From Plotosus lineatus (taxonomy: Eukaryota > Chordata > Actinopteri > Siluriformes > Plotosidae): a stretch of 64,000 bases of DNA. Shown here in pieces: positions 1 through 64,000 of this stretch (the first letter of the stretch is position 1; every line of letters starts with the position of its first letter). The notes beneath the pieces are model-generated. The model was given only the letters and a program-made list of their open reading frames with translations. It made no database searches and was not told the DNA's origin. The DNA is taken from assembly GCA_024760905.1 (NCBI GenBank), contig CM045735.1, forward strand, positions 28,864,749 through 28,928,748, given 5' to 3'. The position numbers and the translations under genes were made by a program.

Positions 1-258
1 GATTGGTGGTTCCAAATTGTTAGGATTAAATGGCTTAACAAATGAATGAGTATTACATTTTAAAATAACACATTTCAAAACTAGTTTTTACAATTCCCAG
101 GAACAAAACTATATCAAAAGAAATATTTGATAGTTTTCTGTACTGTGGCACTACGTACTTGTTTATGTTCCAATATAAAAAATAGAGGGAAAAAAACACA
201 CCCTTCATTCTCTTTTAACCTGATGGCCCATGCAGAATATTTAAACTAAAGACAAAAT

Positions 259-590
259 GGGGTAGCTGTAGCCTAAAGGTTAAGGAAGCAGCTTTGGGAG
301 CGAAAGGTTGCTGGTTTGATTCCTGAACCAGCAGGACATGTGTGGCAGTGGGGGGTGCGAGCAGCACCTTCCCCTCTTCCACATAAATTGGCTGAAGTGC
401 TCTTTTAGCAAGCCACCTAACACCCAACTGCTCTCCGGTCACCTCCAATGTGCGTGGCAGCCCACTGCTCCGAGTGCGTACTCACTGTTAACATATTTGT
501 ACTTGCTTTGCATGGTTTAAATGCAGAGGAAGTTATTTCCCTGAGAAGATTAATGCAGTACATAAAAATAAATAAAGTAAATAAAAGCAC
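259..590 (+). mobile_element. tRNA-headed SINE, family C
   Basis: Begins ggggtagctgtagcc, then a box B-like ggtttgattcc, and a body ending in an A-rich aaataaataaa stretch after ggtttaaatgcagagg, a common teleost SINE layout. Distinct from the other SINEs in this window. Confidence 0.6.
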
Positions 591-848
591 CCAAACTACT
601 GTGGAACCATTTGAGAACAAAAATAAAAGTCAGTTGAAAAAGCCCACCCACCCACAATTTGATGACATTTGCTTAGGTCAGGAAAGCTAACTGTAGTCAC
701 AGCATGAGCAAACCTGAACAATAAAATAATTCAAAACAAACCAGGGGGGAAAAAACACAAGAGAACAAAAGAAAAGGACACTCTATGAAGCTAGTTTATA
801 ACGATTTGTCATGATTGATGTCTTTTTCCTTTAAAATTGTAATTAAAG

Positions 849-1150
849 AGTATTGGTGGCCTGGTGGTAAGGTTGAGGGTTCAAGCCCCACTGTCAACAG
901 TTGTTACTGCTGACCCCCCAGTACAGCTAACTGGGTTATTATAGGCTGGCCATGTCTCTCACTGTCTATGGTGAGAGGCCATAAAAGAATGATTGCTGAC
1001 TTTTGTAAAGAGTAGGCTGTGTTTCTCTCAGCGTGTTTCTGCCCTGCAGTGGCCTAGCAAGCTGTCCAGGGTGTACTCTGCCCTTGCACAGACTCGGCTG
1101 AGATGGGCAACACCCTCCTCGCGACCCTAATTAGGATTACAGTCATCCCT
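849..1150 (+). mobile_element. SINE family A head with L2-type tail
   Basis: tRNA-like head (ggtggcctggtggtaa, box B-like gggttcaagcccc), the family body with gggttatta and catgtctctcactgtc, then a tail with gagctgtccagggtgta-like sequence ending accctaattaggatta. The tail resembles fish L2 LINE 3' ends (from memory). Confidence 0.75.
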
Positions 1151-1165
1151 TGAGTCTGCCTGTCT

Positions 1166-1506
1166 TCCTTTCAGCTTTTTCCCTTTTACTCGGGAGCCGC
1201 CACAGTGAATCATCTGATTCTAACGTTTGATTTGGCAGAGGTTTTTACATCAGATGCCCTTCCTGTCACAACCCTTTTAGCAAGGGACAGAAACATGCTG
1301 ACGACCTTGCAGCCTACTCTTTACAAAAGTCAGCAATGGTTCTTTTACATGCCTCTCACCATAGACAGTGAGAGACATGGCCCGCCTTTGATAACCCAGT
1401 TAGCCCCACTGGGGGGGACAGTGACAACCTTGTGGAAAGTGGGACTCGAACCCCCAACCTTTGGATCAGCGATCCAACGCCCTATACCACTAGACCACCA
1501 CTGCCC
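1166..1506 (-). mobile_element. SINE family A with RTE-type tail
   Basis: Complete element on the minus strand: head at the 1506 side with cagtggtggtctagtggta, then ggttcgagtcccac, the family body, a ggaagggcatctgatgtaaa block and a tail with ctgtggcggctcccgagt. The antisense reading produces a long spurious + strand frame at 1205-1705. Confidence 0.8.
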
Positions 1507-2060
1507 CTTGAGTATCACTGATAATGTAGACCAGACCTGGCCGCGATATTCGAAAAACCGCGAAGTAGGAATGCCCCGCCCTCCCATTTCTACCATGTTG
1601 TCTGATTTCTTTGTTTTCGCGTCTATACAATATCAAGAAGTGTATATTAAACGTTACACAGTTATATGCATATGTAAATACTTTAAGTACTGTACTCACC
1701 TCTGACAATACTGTAGCTCTTCTCCGCGGTGCAGGACGTTCACAAACACTATACAGTAAGATCACAAAATCACAAAAAATCCCGGGAATGTGCGAGGCAA
1801 CAGCGTCACGCGTCTAAGCCAATCAGCTTGCGAGATTGAGTTGAGTGGGTGGGAGGCAACAGCCTCACATGTCTAAGCCAATCAACTTGTGAGATTGAGT
1901 TGAGTGGGTGGTCCCTGCCTGAACTAGGGAGGAGGGGCACTCCAGTCTGTCGTTTGGAAACAATGGACGCAGCCTGCCTTGGGTCTCTGCCTTCCGCTTG
2001 CTTACATGTTTTTATTAAAATACCGCGATGTACCAAGACCGTGATGCTCAAATTGTGAAG
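1507..2060. repeat. Unclassified repeat with 58-bp tandem duplication
   Basis: Contains two tandem copies of a ~58-bp unit (about 1797-1912), each with taagccaatca and gagattgagttgagtgggtgg. Ends carry aaaaaccgcgaa and taccgcgatgtacc, which look like decayed pogo/Tigger-type termini, but I could not align them convincingly. Confidence 0.4.
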
Positions 2061-4675
2061 TGGCAAGAGATGACTGTAAGTGGTTCAGAAAATGATTGAA
2101 TGACTTGTAATCAGAATTGTGGCCTTTCTGCCACATTCAGCATTTTCTCTGATGGGGGTTGGAGACTGAGAAGACTTGGGCACTAGATTGCGTTACCTGA
2201 GCTGCTGGTAGCCATCAACGGTGTTGCCGCAGGTGCAGCATCATGAAATCGTTTGTTAGTTAACTGTCTGTTAAAAAAAATCACCCAATTTTCCTTATTA
2301 ATTCTTTAATTCTTACCAGATTCTATGTTTTTCTCTGTGTCTGTGTCACAATGGATGACAGGCAGGTGACAGCAAGGGAAGAAAATTATGGTTTGGAAAG
2401 GCAGCATGCCTCACTTGGTCTCTTACTGGATTCATGTTCTAACCCTAACAAATCATTACTCCTCTATAAATTTACCTAAACTAACCAACAGAAACAATAT
2501 TGGCGTGCATGTAGCACACGAATGGTTCATATCCAGACGTAGGCTCTGATGTGTGTGCTGTGGTCGACAAAGATGTAGTCGAATGTCTTTATGGGGAAAA
2601 CTGTGGAAGTTTGTGGGAGGTATACATGGCAAATAATGAGTGCCCCAACCATTTATTGTACATTGAATAGACTTACAAATCATAGCTTTTAAGTCTTTTA
2701 TTAAACTATTCAACAAGTTGGTAGTGTGGATCAGTTTATTTCCCAGTTATTCATAGTTTAATTTCAAACATTGTTGTTTATAAATTGCAAAGGCATACAC
2801 ATATGAAGAATTACACAAAACTACGTTGCCAGAATTCTACATGCAGAATATTGCATAATGATTCTGCTTTTGAGAAATGCATTGCATTATCCACTATGAT
2901 TAACACAGAATGCTACCCACATGCAAACCTTTCTTATGGTCTGAAAAGGTCAATCCCAATTCTTTTAAAGGGGACCTCTATTAATGGGAGTGGGCGCAAT
3001 AGTTCCTTTGGAATGACCGGTGGACTAATCGGTTAGCATGCCCAGTCAGTAGAATCAAGCCATGAGATAATTTCATGTTTATTTTATTGCCTTGCTATGG
3101 TATTATAACGAGCATTATATAAAAATACTTCCCTGCAACTTTCTGAGACCAACATCTGCATCATCTTTTTTCCCGTGTGAGTGTCCTTCCTTACTTTATA
3201 CAGCCTATTTTTACTACTTAAAAAGTGCTGGATGCTTAGTGCAACATTAGGCTAGAGGTGTTAAGCATAGAGTACTCTCACTTGTTCAAAATAATGCTTT
3301 AAGGTCTTGTTCTGACTGCACCAGTGGGCAATTCCCTAGGGAATTCCCTGCCAGGAGAGAAGGGGCAGAACCCTTGCTCTGTCCGGTGTATCCCTGAAGC
3401 GGCGCTGATGTAAATTACTTTGGGACCGTTTCCTCAGCTTTTGGTAGTTTATCCAGTCACCACATTGTGCTTTAATAAAGCATTGAAGTCCAGCCAGTTT
3501 ATTCCCAAATAAATGAGCAGACAAGGCACAATAACCACTGCCCGTATAGTTTGCTTTTCGGCCCCAAATTAAATTATGACAAGCACCAGCAGATGTTTGT
3601 GAACATCACCTTCACCAGTCATGCACCTTCTACAGCCTCGCATTTTACAGCCAGAGCTTAAAACCTGTATCCACCGATGCCTGATGTATACAGGGTAACT
3701 GCTGTGTGTTTAGACATGTCTAAAAATCACTGGGAAGTGTGATTTGGGAGGAAATGGGCCCTGTTTCCATGGTGCAAGAGGGACAGGATGCCTGCTTGCC
3801 TGTATAAATGCCACCACTTCACTGTTCCTACTGGTAACTTGATGATGTACACCGCCAGCATTCATGCTGCGAATTGCTGCTGGTAGCAGCCACTTCTGGC
3901 AGGTGTCTCTAAGTTGATAAGCAGTTGTGATTGGCTGACTGGCTTCCTCCAGAGACAGTGATCAGAAGCACTATTTTTGCTATTCCAGAGAGAGATGCCA
4001 ACCTGCTGAAGGACAGCCTACTTCAGGTTCCAATACTTCAGACAAGTGGTGAAAGGAAGCTGCCTGGCCCCGCACTGAACCACTCACTCCTCTTCTGGGT
4101 AACCCAACATTGAAGCCACCTGCTGGAACACTTCGATGAATGCCTCGGGTCATCCTACACATTCTTGTTTTTAAGGAAGGCATCGGTAAGCCCGCAGTGG
4201 CTGTTGGAGGGGACGGGGGTGTTCCTGGCATGCAGGATGACACCCGTCGATTTTCCTGCTGGGCTTGGAGGAACTCACACTGCACTAAAGGAGGTGTTCC
4301 TTAAAGCATTGCTTCTGATCCACCTGTAATAAGATCACTGGTCTGTTACTGACTCATAATCATTCTGGAAACATCTTTCAGGGAAGGGAGTCAGTTGTTT
4401 TTAGGTTTGAGGAAGTGTTTTTTAGGTTTTACTGAGGAGTTAGAAGCATGTTGGCACATCGCTCTGTTTATTAACTCAATAATCTACAGGACACATTTCA
4501 GTTGCTTTTTAATTCTCACTCTGGGGCTTTTCAATGCACCAAATCTCACTCTACACAAACAGATACATGACTGCATTCAGATCACTCTTTGGTCACCAGC
4601 CTTTCTCTATCTGCAAACACACAAATGACCAGGATTAATAAAGCAAGTAATTACCCACAAGTGAAGGTCATCATG
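2061..4675. other. Upstream intron sequence, no feature recognised
   Basis: About 2.6 kb of AT-rich single-copy-looking DNA. The longest frames (for example 3980-4285 minus, 101 codons) show no recognisable domain, and no Gly-X-Y exon was found on either strand. Confidence 0.5.
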
Positions 4676-4935
4676 GGTGGCACGTCTGCCCCAGAGAATA
4701 AATACTGGGTTCCAGTCCTGTGCTCGGTGAGGGTATTTCTGTGCTGAGTTTATATGTTCTACCTTGCGTTTACATCCTGTAGATACTCTTGATTACTTTC
4801 CCCCGTCAAGTGACATGCACATTAGGCTAAATGGCGGTTCCATATTGTTCCAAGTTGTGAGTGTGAGCAGTTGTGTCCATGTTGTGCTGTGATGGATTGG
4901 CAAAGTATTCAGGGTGTACCATTCCTTTGCTCAGA
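4676..4935 (+). mobile_element. Decayed SINE family B (L2-tailed)
   Basis: Degraded copy of the ggcatagtggttagcac family: recognisable are gggttccagtcctgtgctcgg, gacatgcacattaggct and ttcagggtgtacc in the right order. Confidence 0.5.
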
Positions 4936-5048
4936 GGTTGATTGGCGAAGGAATGAAAGTTATCATCACATTACTTGCTGGCCCAGAATGCATTTTACAC
5001 CAACTAGCGTAGTTCTGTAATTTTTGTTCAATTATGTTTTTCATTCAT

Positions 5049-5397
5049 TAGGGGCAGTGGTGGCCTGGTGGTATAGGGCGCTGGATCGCTGATCCTAAGG
5101 TTGGGGGTCGAGTCCCACTCTCCACAAGGTTGTCACTGTCCCCCCAGTGCAGCTAACTGGGTTATCAAAGGCCAGCCATGTCTCCCTCTGTCTATGGTAA
5201 GAGGAATGTAAAAGAACGATTGCTGACTTTTCGTAAAGTGTAGGCTATGAAACCATCAGCATGTTTCTGTCCCTTGCTAAACGGTTGTGTCAGGAAGGGC
5301 ATCTGACGTAAAAACCTATGCCAAAACAAACATGCGAATCATTTGCTGTGGTGACCCCCGATAAAGGGAAAAGCTGAAAGGAAATCTTTCATGTCTC
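5049..5397 (+). mobile_element. SINE family A, RTE-type tail, with 16-bp target duplication
   Basis: Near-complete copy starting ggggcagtggtggcctgg and ending with gctgtggtgacccccgat and aagctgaaagg. It is flanked by perfect direct repeats tatgtttttcattcat at 5033-5048 and 5398-5413, which define the insertion. Confidence 0.9.
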
Positions 5398-5535
5398 TAT
5401 GTTTTTCATTCATGAATTTTAGGGTTTTTTTTTCTCTTGTCAGACAGAGCTGCTGTTGTTCAGAACAACAATCTCCTCCAACCGTTGTCCTACCACTGGT
5501 TTTTTATATGTATGCTTCAGATATTGAATATTCTC

Positions 5536-5877
5536 AGTCATTCATTTGCTGAACAGCTTAATCCTACAATTAGGGTTGTGGGGAGGCTGGCACCTATCTC
5601 AACTAACATGAGGTAAAGGCGGGATACACTCTGAACAGCTCAAATATCATTGTGGGCCAAAATACAAATAACCATACACACTCACATCCATATTTAGGAC
5701 TTTATATGGAACAGCCAAATAGCCTCATGTGCATGTCTTTGAGAGGAAACTGGAGTATCCAGGGGAAACCCCCACAAGCATAGAGAGAAAATGCAAAGTA
5801 AAAAAGTCTTCCCCAAGCTCAGGAATTGAAAGGAGCTTGCTGTGAAGCTGATGTGCTAACCAACACTGTGCTGCTCA
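5536..5877 (-). mobile_element. SINE family B (L2-tailed)
   Basis: Minus-strand copy: the L2-type tail (cattcatttgctgaacagc, ttaatcct) is at the left and the tRNA-like head (gtgctaaccaacactg) at the right. Moderately decayed. Confidence 0.65.
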
Positions 5878-6392
5878 TATTGAGTATTATTTTATATTTA
5901 TTAATATCTTAATATGAAGTGACAAGGGGTAGGGGTGTTTTGTATCATGTATAATTTTTTTGTAAATACCGTAGTAGCTGTGATAAGCGCCCAGGGCACT
6001 TAAAAACTTGGAGTGGGTGGGCACTTAATAAAATGTTACCAGCGGAGTGGAACGGGTAAGTGCTTATTACCATCGAGGTGGAAAACATGAATAATAACAG
6101 AACAATAAAATAGTTTTAGTGGTATTTGTGTTAAGTATTTTGTGCTATCAACCAAATTACTTACATGAAAGCTGAAAACAAACAGAAAACAGCAGAAATA
6201 AAAAAAAAAAGACTTTGCATTCTCTTACCTTTCCCTCCCAGTGCTTTTCCTGTAAACAATTCCTTTAAACATTTTTCCATGTAAAATTGAGCCAATCAAC
6301 ACGAATGTCAACTTTATACATGGCACGTTGAACCAATCAACACAAACATAAACAAAAGCACATATCCAGGAAGGTCTTTAAATTTATGAAGT

Positions 6393-6498
6393 TGTGTTAG
6401 GAAGGGCATCCGACGTAAAAACCTATGCCTAAACAAACATGCGAATCCTTTGCTGTGGTGAACCCTGATAAAGGGAAAAGCCGAAAAGAAATCTCTCA
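6393..6498 (+). mobile_element. SINE family A, 3' fragment
   Basis: Last ~105 bp only: gttgtgttaggaagggcatc, cgacgtaaaa, catgcgaatc and the tail gccgaaaag. Confidence 0.7.
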
Positions 6499-7019
6499 GT
6501 GAGCAGGAGAATCGGGTGGAAAATATTCATCACTTTCTAATTGGTCCATATCTGGCTCATCGCTCCATTCATTCAGAGCATCTGATAGTTTTGCTGTAAC
6601 AGTTTCTAAGGGTTCATTGGTTGTTGGACATTTACCAAGAGAACACAGCAAAATATTTTCCTGATTTTTTTTTAAAGCACGGCAGAACAATCAAATGTGC
6701 TGTTACTGATGAACATTATAGACATTCCCCAGTAGCAAGGGGTCTTGAAATACCGTGTAAACTCACTTGTATGGGCAGTAAACCCCTCATTTTAGGGTTA
6801 CAGAGACTGATTGAAATGCAGCCGTGAGGGGGGGGCACAAACAAGTGTCCGCCCTCACACTGGTCCCAAGCCCGGATAAATGCAGAGGGTTGCGACAGGA
6901 AGGGCATCTGGTGTAAAACTTTTGCCAGAATACAAAATGCAAACCGTAAAGACAAATTTCATAACGGATCGGTCGAGGCCCGGGTTAACAACGACCACCA
7001 TCAGTGCTGTTAACCAAAG

Positions 7020-7772
7020 GTGGTTGGTGGAAATTGGACTACTGTTGGTCGAAGAAGGAGAGGTCGAAGAAGGAGAGGCGGGAGGTGTGTCCGTAGGCAG
7101 AGCGAGAAGAGGAAAAGCATGAGTCTAGGACTGAAAGTAGGGACTTTGAATGTTGGAACTATGACAGGAAAAGGTAGAGAGCTGGCTGACATGATGCAGA
7201 GGAAGGTGGACATACAGTGTGTTCAGGAGACCAGGTGGAAAGGTAGCAAGGCTAGATGCTTAGGAGCAGGGTTTAAGCTGTTTTTTCATGGTGTGGATGA
7301 GAAGAGAAATGGAGTAGTAGTCATCTTGAAGGAGAGGTTAGTCAGCAATGTTCTAGAAGTGAAAAGAGTGTCAGACAGAGTGATGAGTCTCAAGTTAGAA
7401 ATTGAAGGTGTGATGTTCAATGCTGTTAGTGCTTATGCTCCACAGGCAGGATGTGAGCTAGAAGAAAAGGAGAGATTCTGGAGTGAATTACATGAAGTGA
7501 TGCAGAGTACCCCCAGAGGTGAAAGAGTGGTCATTGGTGCGGACTTCAATGGTCATGTTGGTGCAGGCAACAGAGTGGACGAGAAAGTGATGGGCAGGTT
7601 TGGTATCCAGGACAGAAACACAGAAGGACAGATGTTGATAGATTTTTCAAAAAGGATGGAAATAGCTGTGGTGAATACTTTCTTCCAGAAGAAACAGGAG
7701 CATAAGGTGATTATGAAAGCGGAGGTAGGAGCACACAGGTGGACTACATCTTGTGCAGGCGATGTAATTTGA
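7020..7772 (+). pseudogene. LINE L-A endonuclease part
   Basis: Open frame of 250 codons carrying AP-endonuclease features: GTLNVGTM, VQETRW (catalytic Glu), SAYAPQAG, GADFNGHVG and RNTEGQMLIDF. The frame shifts after AHRWTT, just before the catalytic SDH-type end, so the domain is incomplete. Confidence 0.8.
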
Positions 7773-8168
7773 AGGAAGTCAGTGACTGCAAAGTAGTAGT
7801 GGGTGAGAGTGTTGCCAAACAGCATAGGATGGTGGTGTGCAGGATGATGCTGATGGTAAGAAGTGAAGAAGGCAAAGGCAGAGCAGAAGACAAAGTGGTG
7901 GAAGCTGAAAAAGGAAGAGTGTTGTGTTGTCTTCAAGGGAAATAGGTTTTGGGTGGTCAGGAAGTGCTTCCAGATGACTGGACAACTACAGCTAATGTGA
8001 TCAGGTAGGAGAGTACTTGGTGTGTCCTCTGGAAGGACAGTAGATAAAAAGACTTGGTGGTGGAATGAGGACGTGTAGGAGTGTGTACAAAAGAAGAGAT
8101 TAGCTAAGAAGAAATGGGACATAGAGAGACTGAAGAGAGTAAACAGGAGTACAGGGAGACAGCGTAAG

Positions 8169-9763
8169 GTGAAAGTAGCGGTATCAAAGGCCAAACAGAG
8201 GGCGTATGATGACTTGTATGCTAAGTTGGACAGTAAGGAGGGAGAAAACTCTTTATACAGGTTGGCACAGCAGAGAAATAGAGATGGGAAGGACGTGCAG
8301 CAAGTTAGAGTGATAAAGAACAGGGTGGAAAATGTATTGACTGATGACAGAAGTGTGCTGGGAAGATGGAAAGAGTATTTTGACGAGCTGATGAATGATG
8401 AAAATGAGAGAGAGAAAAAAGAGTCGAAGAGGTGACCGTTAAGGACCAGGCAGTAGCAAAGATTAGTAAGGGAGAAGTGAGGAGGGCATCGAAGAGGATG
8501 AAGAGTGGAAAGGCAGTTGGTCCTGATGACATACCGGTGGAGGTATGGAAGTGTCTAGGAGAGGTAGCAGTAGATTTTCTGACAAGAATTTTCAACAAGG
8601 TCTTAGAGAGTGAGAGGATGCCGGAGGAATGGAGGAGGTGTGCTTGTGCCCATTTTTAAGAACAAGGGAGATGTGCAGAGTTGTGGCAACTACAGAGGGA
8701 TAAAGTTGATGAGCCATACGATGAAGTTATGGGAAAGAATAGTGGAACACTAAGGACAGAGGTCAGCATTTCTGAACAACAGTTTGGTATCATGCCAAGA
8801 AAGAGCACAACCGATGCAGTGCTTGCTTTGAGGATGTTAATAGAGAAGTACAGAGAAGGTCAGAAGGAGCTGCATTGTGCCTTTGTGGATCAGGAGAAAG
8901 CATATGACAGGGTGCTGAGAGAGGAACTGTGGTATTGCATGAGGAAGTCTGGAGTGGCAGAGAAGTATGTTAGAGTGGTGCAGGACATGTATGAGAGATG
9001 TAAGACAGTGGTGAGGTGTGCTGTCGGTGTGACAAAAGAGTTCAAGGTGGAGGTGGAACTGCATCAAGGGTTAGCTCTGAGCCCTTCTTGTTTGCTATGG
9101 TGATAGACAGGCTGACAGACAAGGTTAGACAAGAATCTCCATGGACTATGATATTTGCAGATGACATTGTGTTCTGTAGTGAGAGCAGAGAACAAGTGCA
9201 GGAAAATCTATGGAGGTGAAGGTATGCCCTGGAAAGGAGAGAAATGAAGGTTAGCCTCAGTAAGACAGAATACATGTGTGTGAATGACAAGGAGTTAAGA
9301 GGAACGGTGAGGTTACAGGGAGCAGAGATAAAGAGGGTGCAGGATTTTAAACACTTAGGCACATCAATCCAGAGCAATGGAGAGTGTGGAAAAGAGATGA
9401 AGCAGCATGTGCAGGCAGGTTGGACAAAAGTATCTGGTGTGATGTGTGATAGGAAGGTATCGGCAAGAATGAAAGGAAAAGTGTATGTATAAGCCGGTGA
9501 TGAGACCAGCGATGTTGTATTGTTTGGAAACAGTGGCCCTGGGGAAAAGACAGGAGGCAGCGCTCGAGGTAGCAGATATGAAAATGTTGAGGTTCTCTTT
9601 GGGAGTAACGAGGATGGATAGGATCAGGAATGAGTTCATCAGAGGGACAGCACATATTAGAGGTTTTGGAGACAAAGTCAGAGAGGCTAGATTGAGATGG
9701 TTTGGACATGTACAGAGGAGGGATAGTGAATACTTTGGTAGTAGGATGCTGAGGTTGGGTTGA
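8169..9763 (+). pseudogene. LINE L-A reverse transcriptase remnants
   Basis: Pieces in shifting frames: [51 protein letters not shown] and FADDIVFCSES (the RT catalytic box with both aspartates), then LGVTRMDRIRNEF and RLRWFGHVQRRD. Several frameshifts and stops. Confidence 0.8.
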
Positions 9764-10309
9764 GGTTGGAACTACCAGGCAGTAGGCCTAGAGGACGACC
9801 AAAGAGGAGATTTATGGAAGTAGGACATGAAGGCATTTGGAGTAGAAGATGCAGAGGATAGGGTGAGATGGAGGTGGATGATTTGCTGTGGCAACCCATG
9901 AAGGGAAACGCCGAAAGGAATAGAAGAAGAAGGATCTACCATTTTGCTCCCAGTGCACATGGGCGGTTATTAGATATAAGACCAAAAACACTGGGGGGGG
10001 GGGGTGGCTTATTGGAGCAGGGCACTTATTACGTTGAATATGGTATACTTTATACTTTATTGTGAAGCCAATGAGAATGCAAATAATAATGGATAAAGGA
10101 TTAAACATGCTACCGATTTCTACACAAAAAGGGTCCTCATGTTCCCAGAGTTTGATAAGTCTGAAGGCCCAAGGATGGAAGTCGGAACTTGGCAAACTTT
10201 ATATTGATTAACAGATAGTCTACATCTGCAGAAAGTGCTTGATACTGCCCTCTCTGCCACAAAGCTACATTATTACAACTATTTTAGATACAGTTATTAT
10301 TATACAATT

Positions 10310-10590
10310 CAAAGTAGAGAAAACTTAGGTGCCATGGTGACACCTGTGATGAGCCTGTCTGTCTCAGAGCATGAAGTTTCCGGGTTCAAATCTTAGGGTT
10401 GGGCTTTCTGTGTGGAGTTCACATGCTCTCTCTATACTTGTGTAGGTTTTCTCACATTATATAGATGTACGTATAATGCTTACGTGAGTTGGCGATGCTT
10501 TGGTGGTTCAGGGATTACCAGACCTTTACTCCAGTCTCCCCACGACTCAAGTAGAATTAAGCATCTTGGCAAATGAGTGAATGAATAAGT
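10310..10590 (+). mobile_element. Decayed SINE family B
   Basis: Head ggtgccatggtgacacc, box B-like ccgggttcaaatc, body gtgtggagttcacatgctct and a gaatgagtgaatgaataa tail. Confidence 0.5.
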
Positions 10591-10702
10591 AATAAGAGTT
10601 GAGAATAAAATAATTATCTTATTGAGCTCAGCTAGGGCACACACTGATTTAGAACTGCTTTCTGTAAAGAAGGATAATGAATCAAGTTTGAATGAGAACA
10701 GG

Positions 10703-10704
<2 letters not shown>

Positions 10705-10762
<58 letters not shown>
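10705..10762 (+). repeat. (AC)n microsatellite upstream of exon 1
   Basis: About 58 bp of AC repeats, 95 bp before exon 1. The same tract, inverted, is present in the duplicate at 43682-43749. Confidence 0.95.
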
Positions 10763-10764
<2 letters not shown>

Positions 10765-10856
10765 TGCATTTTCTACAGCTCATGCTGCTAAAATAACTAA
10801 TTGCACCCCTTACTCTCTCTGTATCTCTATATTGTTTGTTGATATGTTTTTTTCAG

Positions 10857-63633
<52,777 letters not shown>

Positions 63634-64000
63634 GTAAGTAACAAAAGAAAGTAAAAATGAATTCATCATGCTAAGAATCTCAGGCCTGAGCCAGGGTAAC
63701 TGTATAATGAAATGAATATTAGCTGTTTTGATTTGCGGTGTGTACGGAGATTTCCGCTGACTTATTTTTACAGACTGAAATTAAAATACAAACCTCAGAA
63801 AGGCATTCAGGGGTAGAGTCAGCACCTTGTATGTGAAGAAATAAGGGTCACTACTGACCCACTGATATTCAATCTTCCATTCAGTATACTTATATCTCTA
63901 CAGACTCTAACATTTCATGGGCAGAGTTGAATGCAACTTTAAAAACAAGGAAAGAGGACATTCCTGCTATGTTCAACCATATAAGAAAGAATGTGAGCAA
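63634..64000 (+). other. Intron after exon 28, incomplete
   Basis: Starts with a gtaagt donor and runs off the window without an acceptor that leads into Gly-X-Y. Confidence 0.6.

Larger units (their letters stand above)
6815..9938 (+). mobile_element. LINE copy L-A, RTE-like non-LTR retrotransposon
   Basis: About 3.1 kb from the shared 5' start (aaatgcagccgtgagg) to a tail ending gccgaaagg and (gaa)n. Order of parts: AP-type endonuclease, reverse transcriptase, then a C-terminal part with a WFGHVQRRDSEY motif. The coding region is broken into several frames, so it is inactive. Assignment to the RTE group is from remembered family traits (short element, single EN-RT protein, microsatellite-like tail). 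Confidence 0.85.
5967..10045. mobile_element. Older TIR-flanked repeat split by LINE L-A
   Basis: Left terminus taccgtagtagctgtgataagcgccc near 5967 (first 20: taccgtagtagctgtgataa) resembles the inverse of the sequence ending ggta at 10045 (taccatattcaacgtaataa reading inward). The LINE at 6815-9938 and a SINE fragment lie between. Class unknown; the pairing rests on one imperfect TIR match. Confidence 0.4.

Noticed and set aside
849..900. tRNA-like sequences with box A/B motifs (also at 5051, 60364 and others)
   Set aside because: They are SINE heads: each is followed by the SINE body, and they lack a plausible full cloverleaf.
1205..1705. 166-codon frame on the + strand
   Set aside because: Antisense translation of SINE A; similar frames arise from other copies (for example 61350-61736).
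3980..4285. 101-codon minus-strand frame in the upstream intron
   Set aside because: No domain, no repeat family and no splice context; length is compatible with chance.
7020..7772. Endonuclease/exonuclease-like frame as a host craniofacial-development-type protein
   Set aside because: Same sequence recurs at 32447 and 40204 within LINE copies, so it is the retrotransposon endonuclease.

Overview
This is vertebrate, probably ray-finned fish, nuclear DNA. Short symmetrical GT-AG exons are separated by kilobase introns full of (GT)n and (GA)n microsatellites, tRNA-headed SINEs, L2-type repeat tails, RTE-like LINEs and Tigger, hAT and Tc1 DNA transposons. I cannot name the species.

The only host gene I can support is on the + strand. 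Twenty-eight exons (10857-63633) encode 519 residues of uninterrupted Gly-X-Y: seven exons of 45 bp, nineteen of 54 bp and two of 108 bp. Each begins with a whole glycine codon, so all introns are phase 0. From memory of the human proteins, the exons align one for one, without gaps, with the N-terminal half of the collagen XXVII (COL27A1) triple helix. COL24A1 fits less well. Neither end of the gene is in the window: the signal peptide, N-propeptide and first helix exons lie upstream, and the rest of the helix and the C-propeptide lie downstream.

Layout. 1-10856: upstream intron, holding SINEs and an RTE-like LINE inside an older TIR repeat. 10857-18473: exons 1-5, with a decayed Tc1 element and SINEs. 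18474-26711: 8.2 kb intron with a second LINE family (minus strand) and a Tigger-like element. 26712-31917: exons 6-11, with one hAT MITE. 31918-40757: 8.8 kb intron made almost wholly of nested transposons, including two LINEs in opposite orientation. 40758-43809: exons 12-15, with a foldback repeat and an inverted copy of exon 1 on the minus strand. 43810-53652: exons 16-20, with two LINE copies. 53653-64000: exons 21-28, with two hAT MITEs and many SINEs.

The most unusual object is the inverted, reading-frame-intact and splice-site-intact copy of exon 1 (43528-43572, minus). It carries its intronic flanks, and its (GT)n tract now forms the 3' splice-site region of exon 15. The second is a SINE family whose body joins a tRNA-like head to pieces matching both ends of the resident LINE, alongside a sister form with the same head and an L2-type tail. 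I found no evidence for a novel enzymatic, immune or CRISPR-like system.
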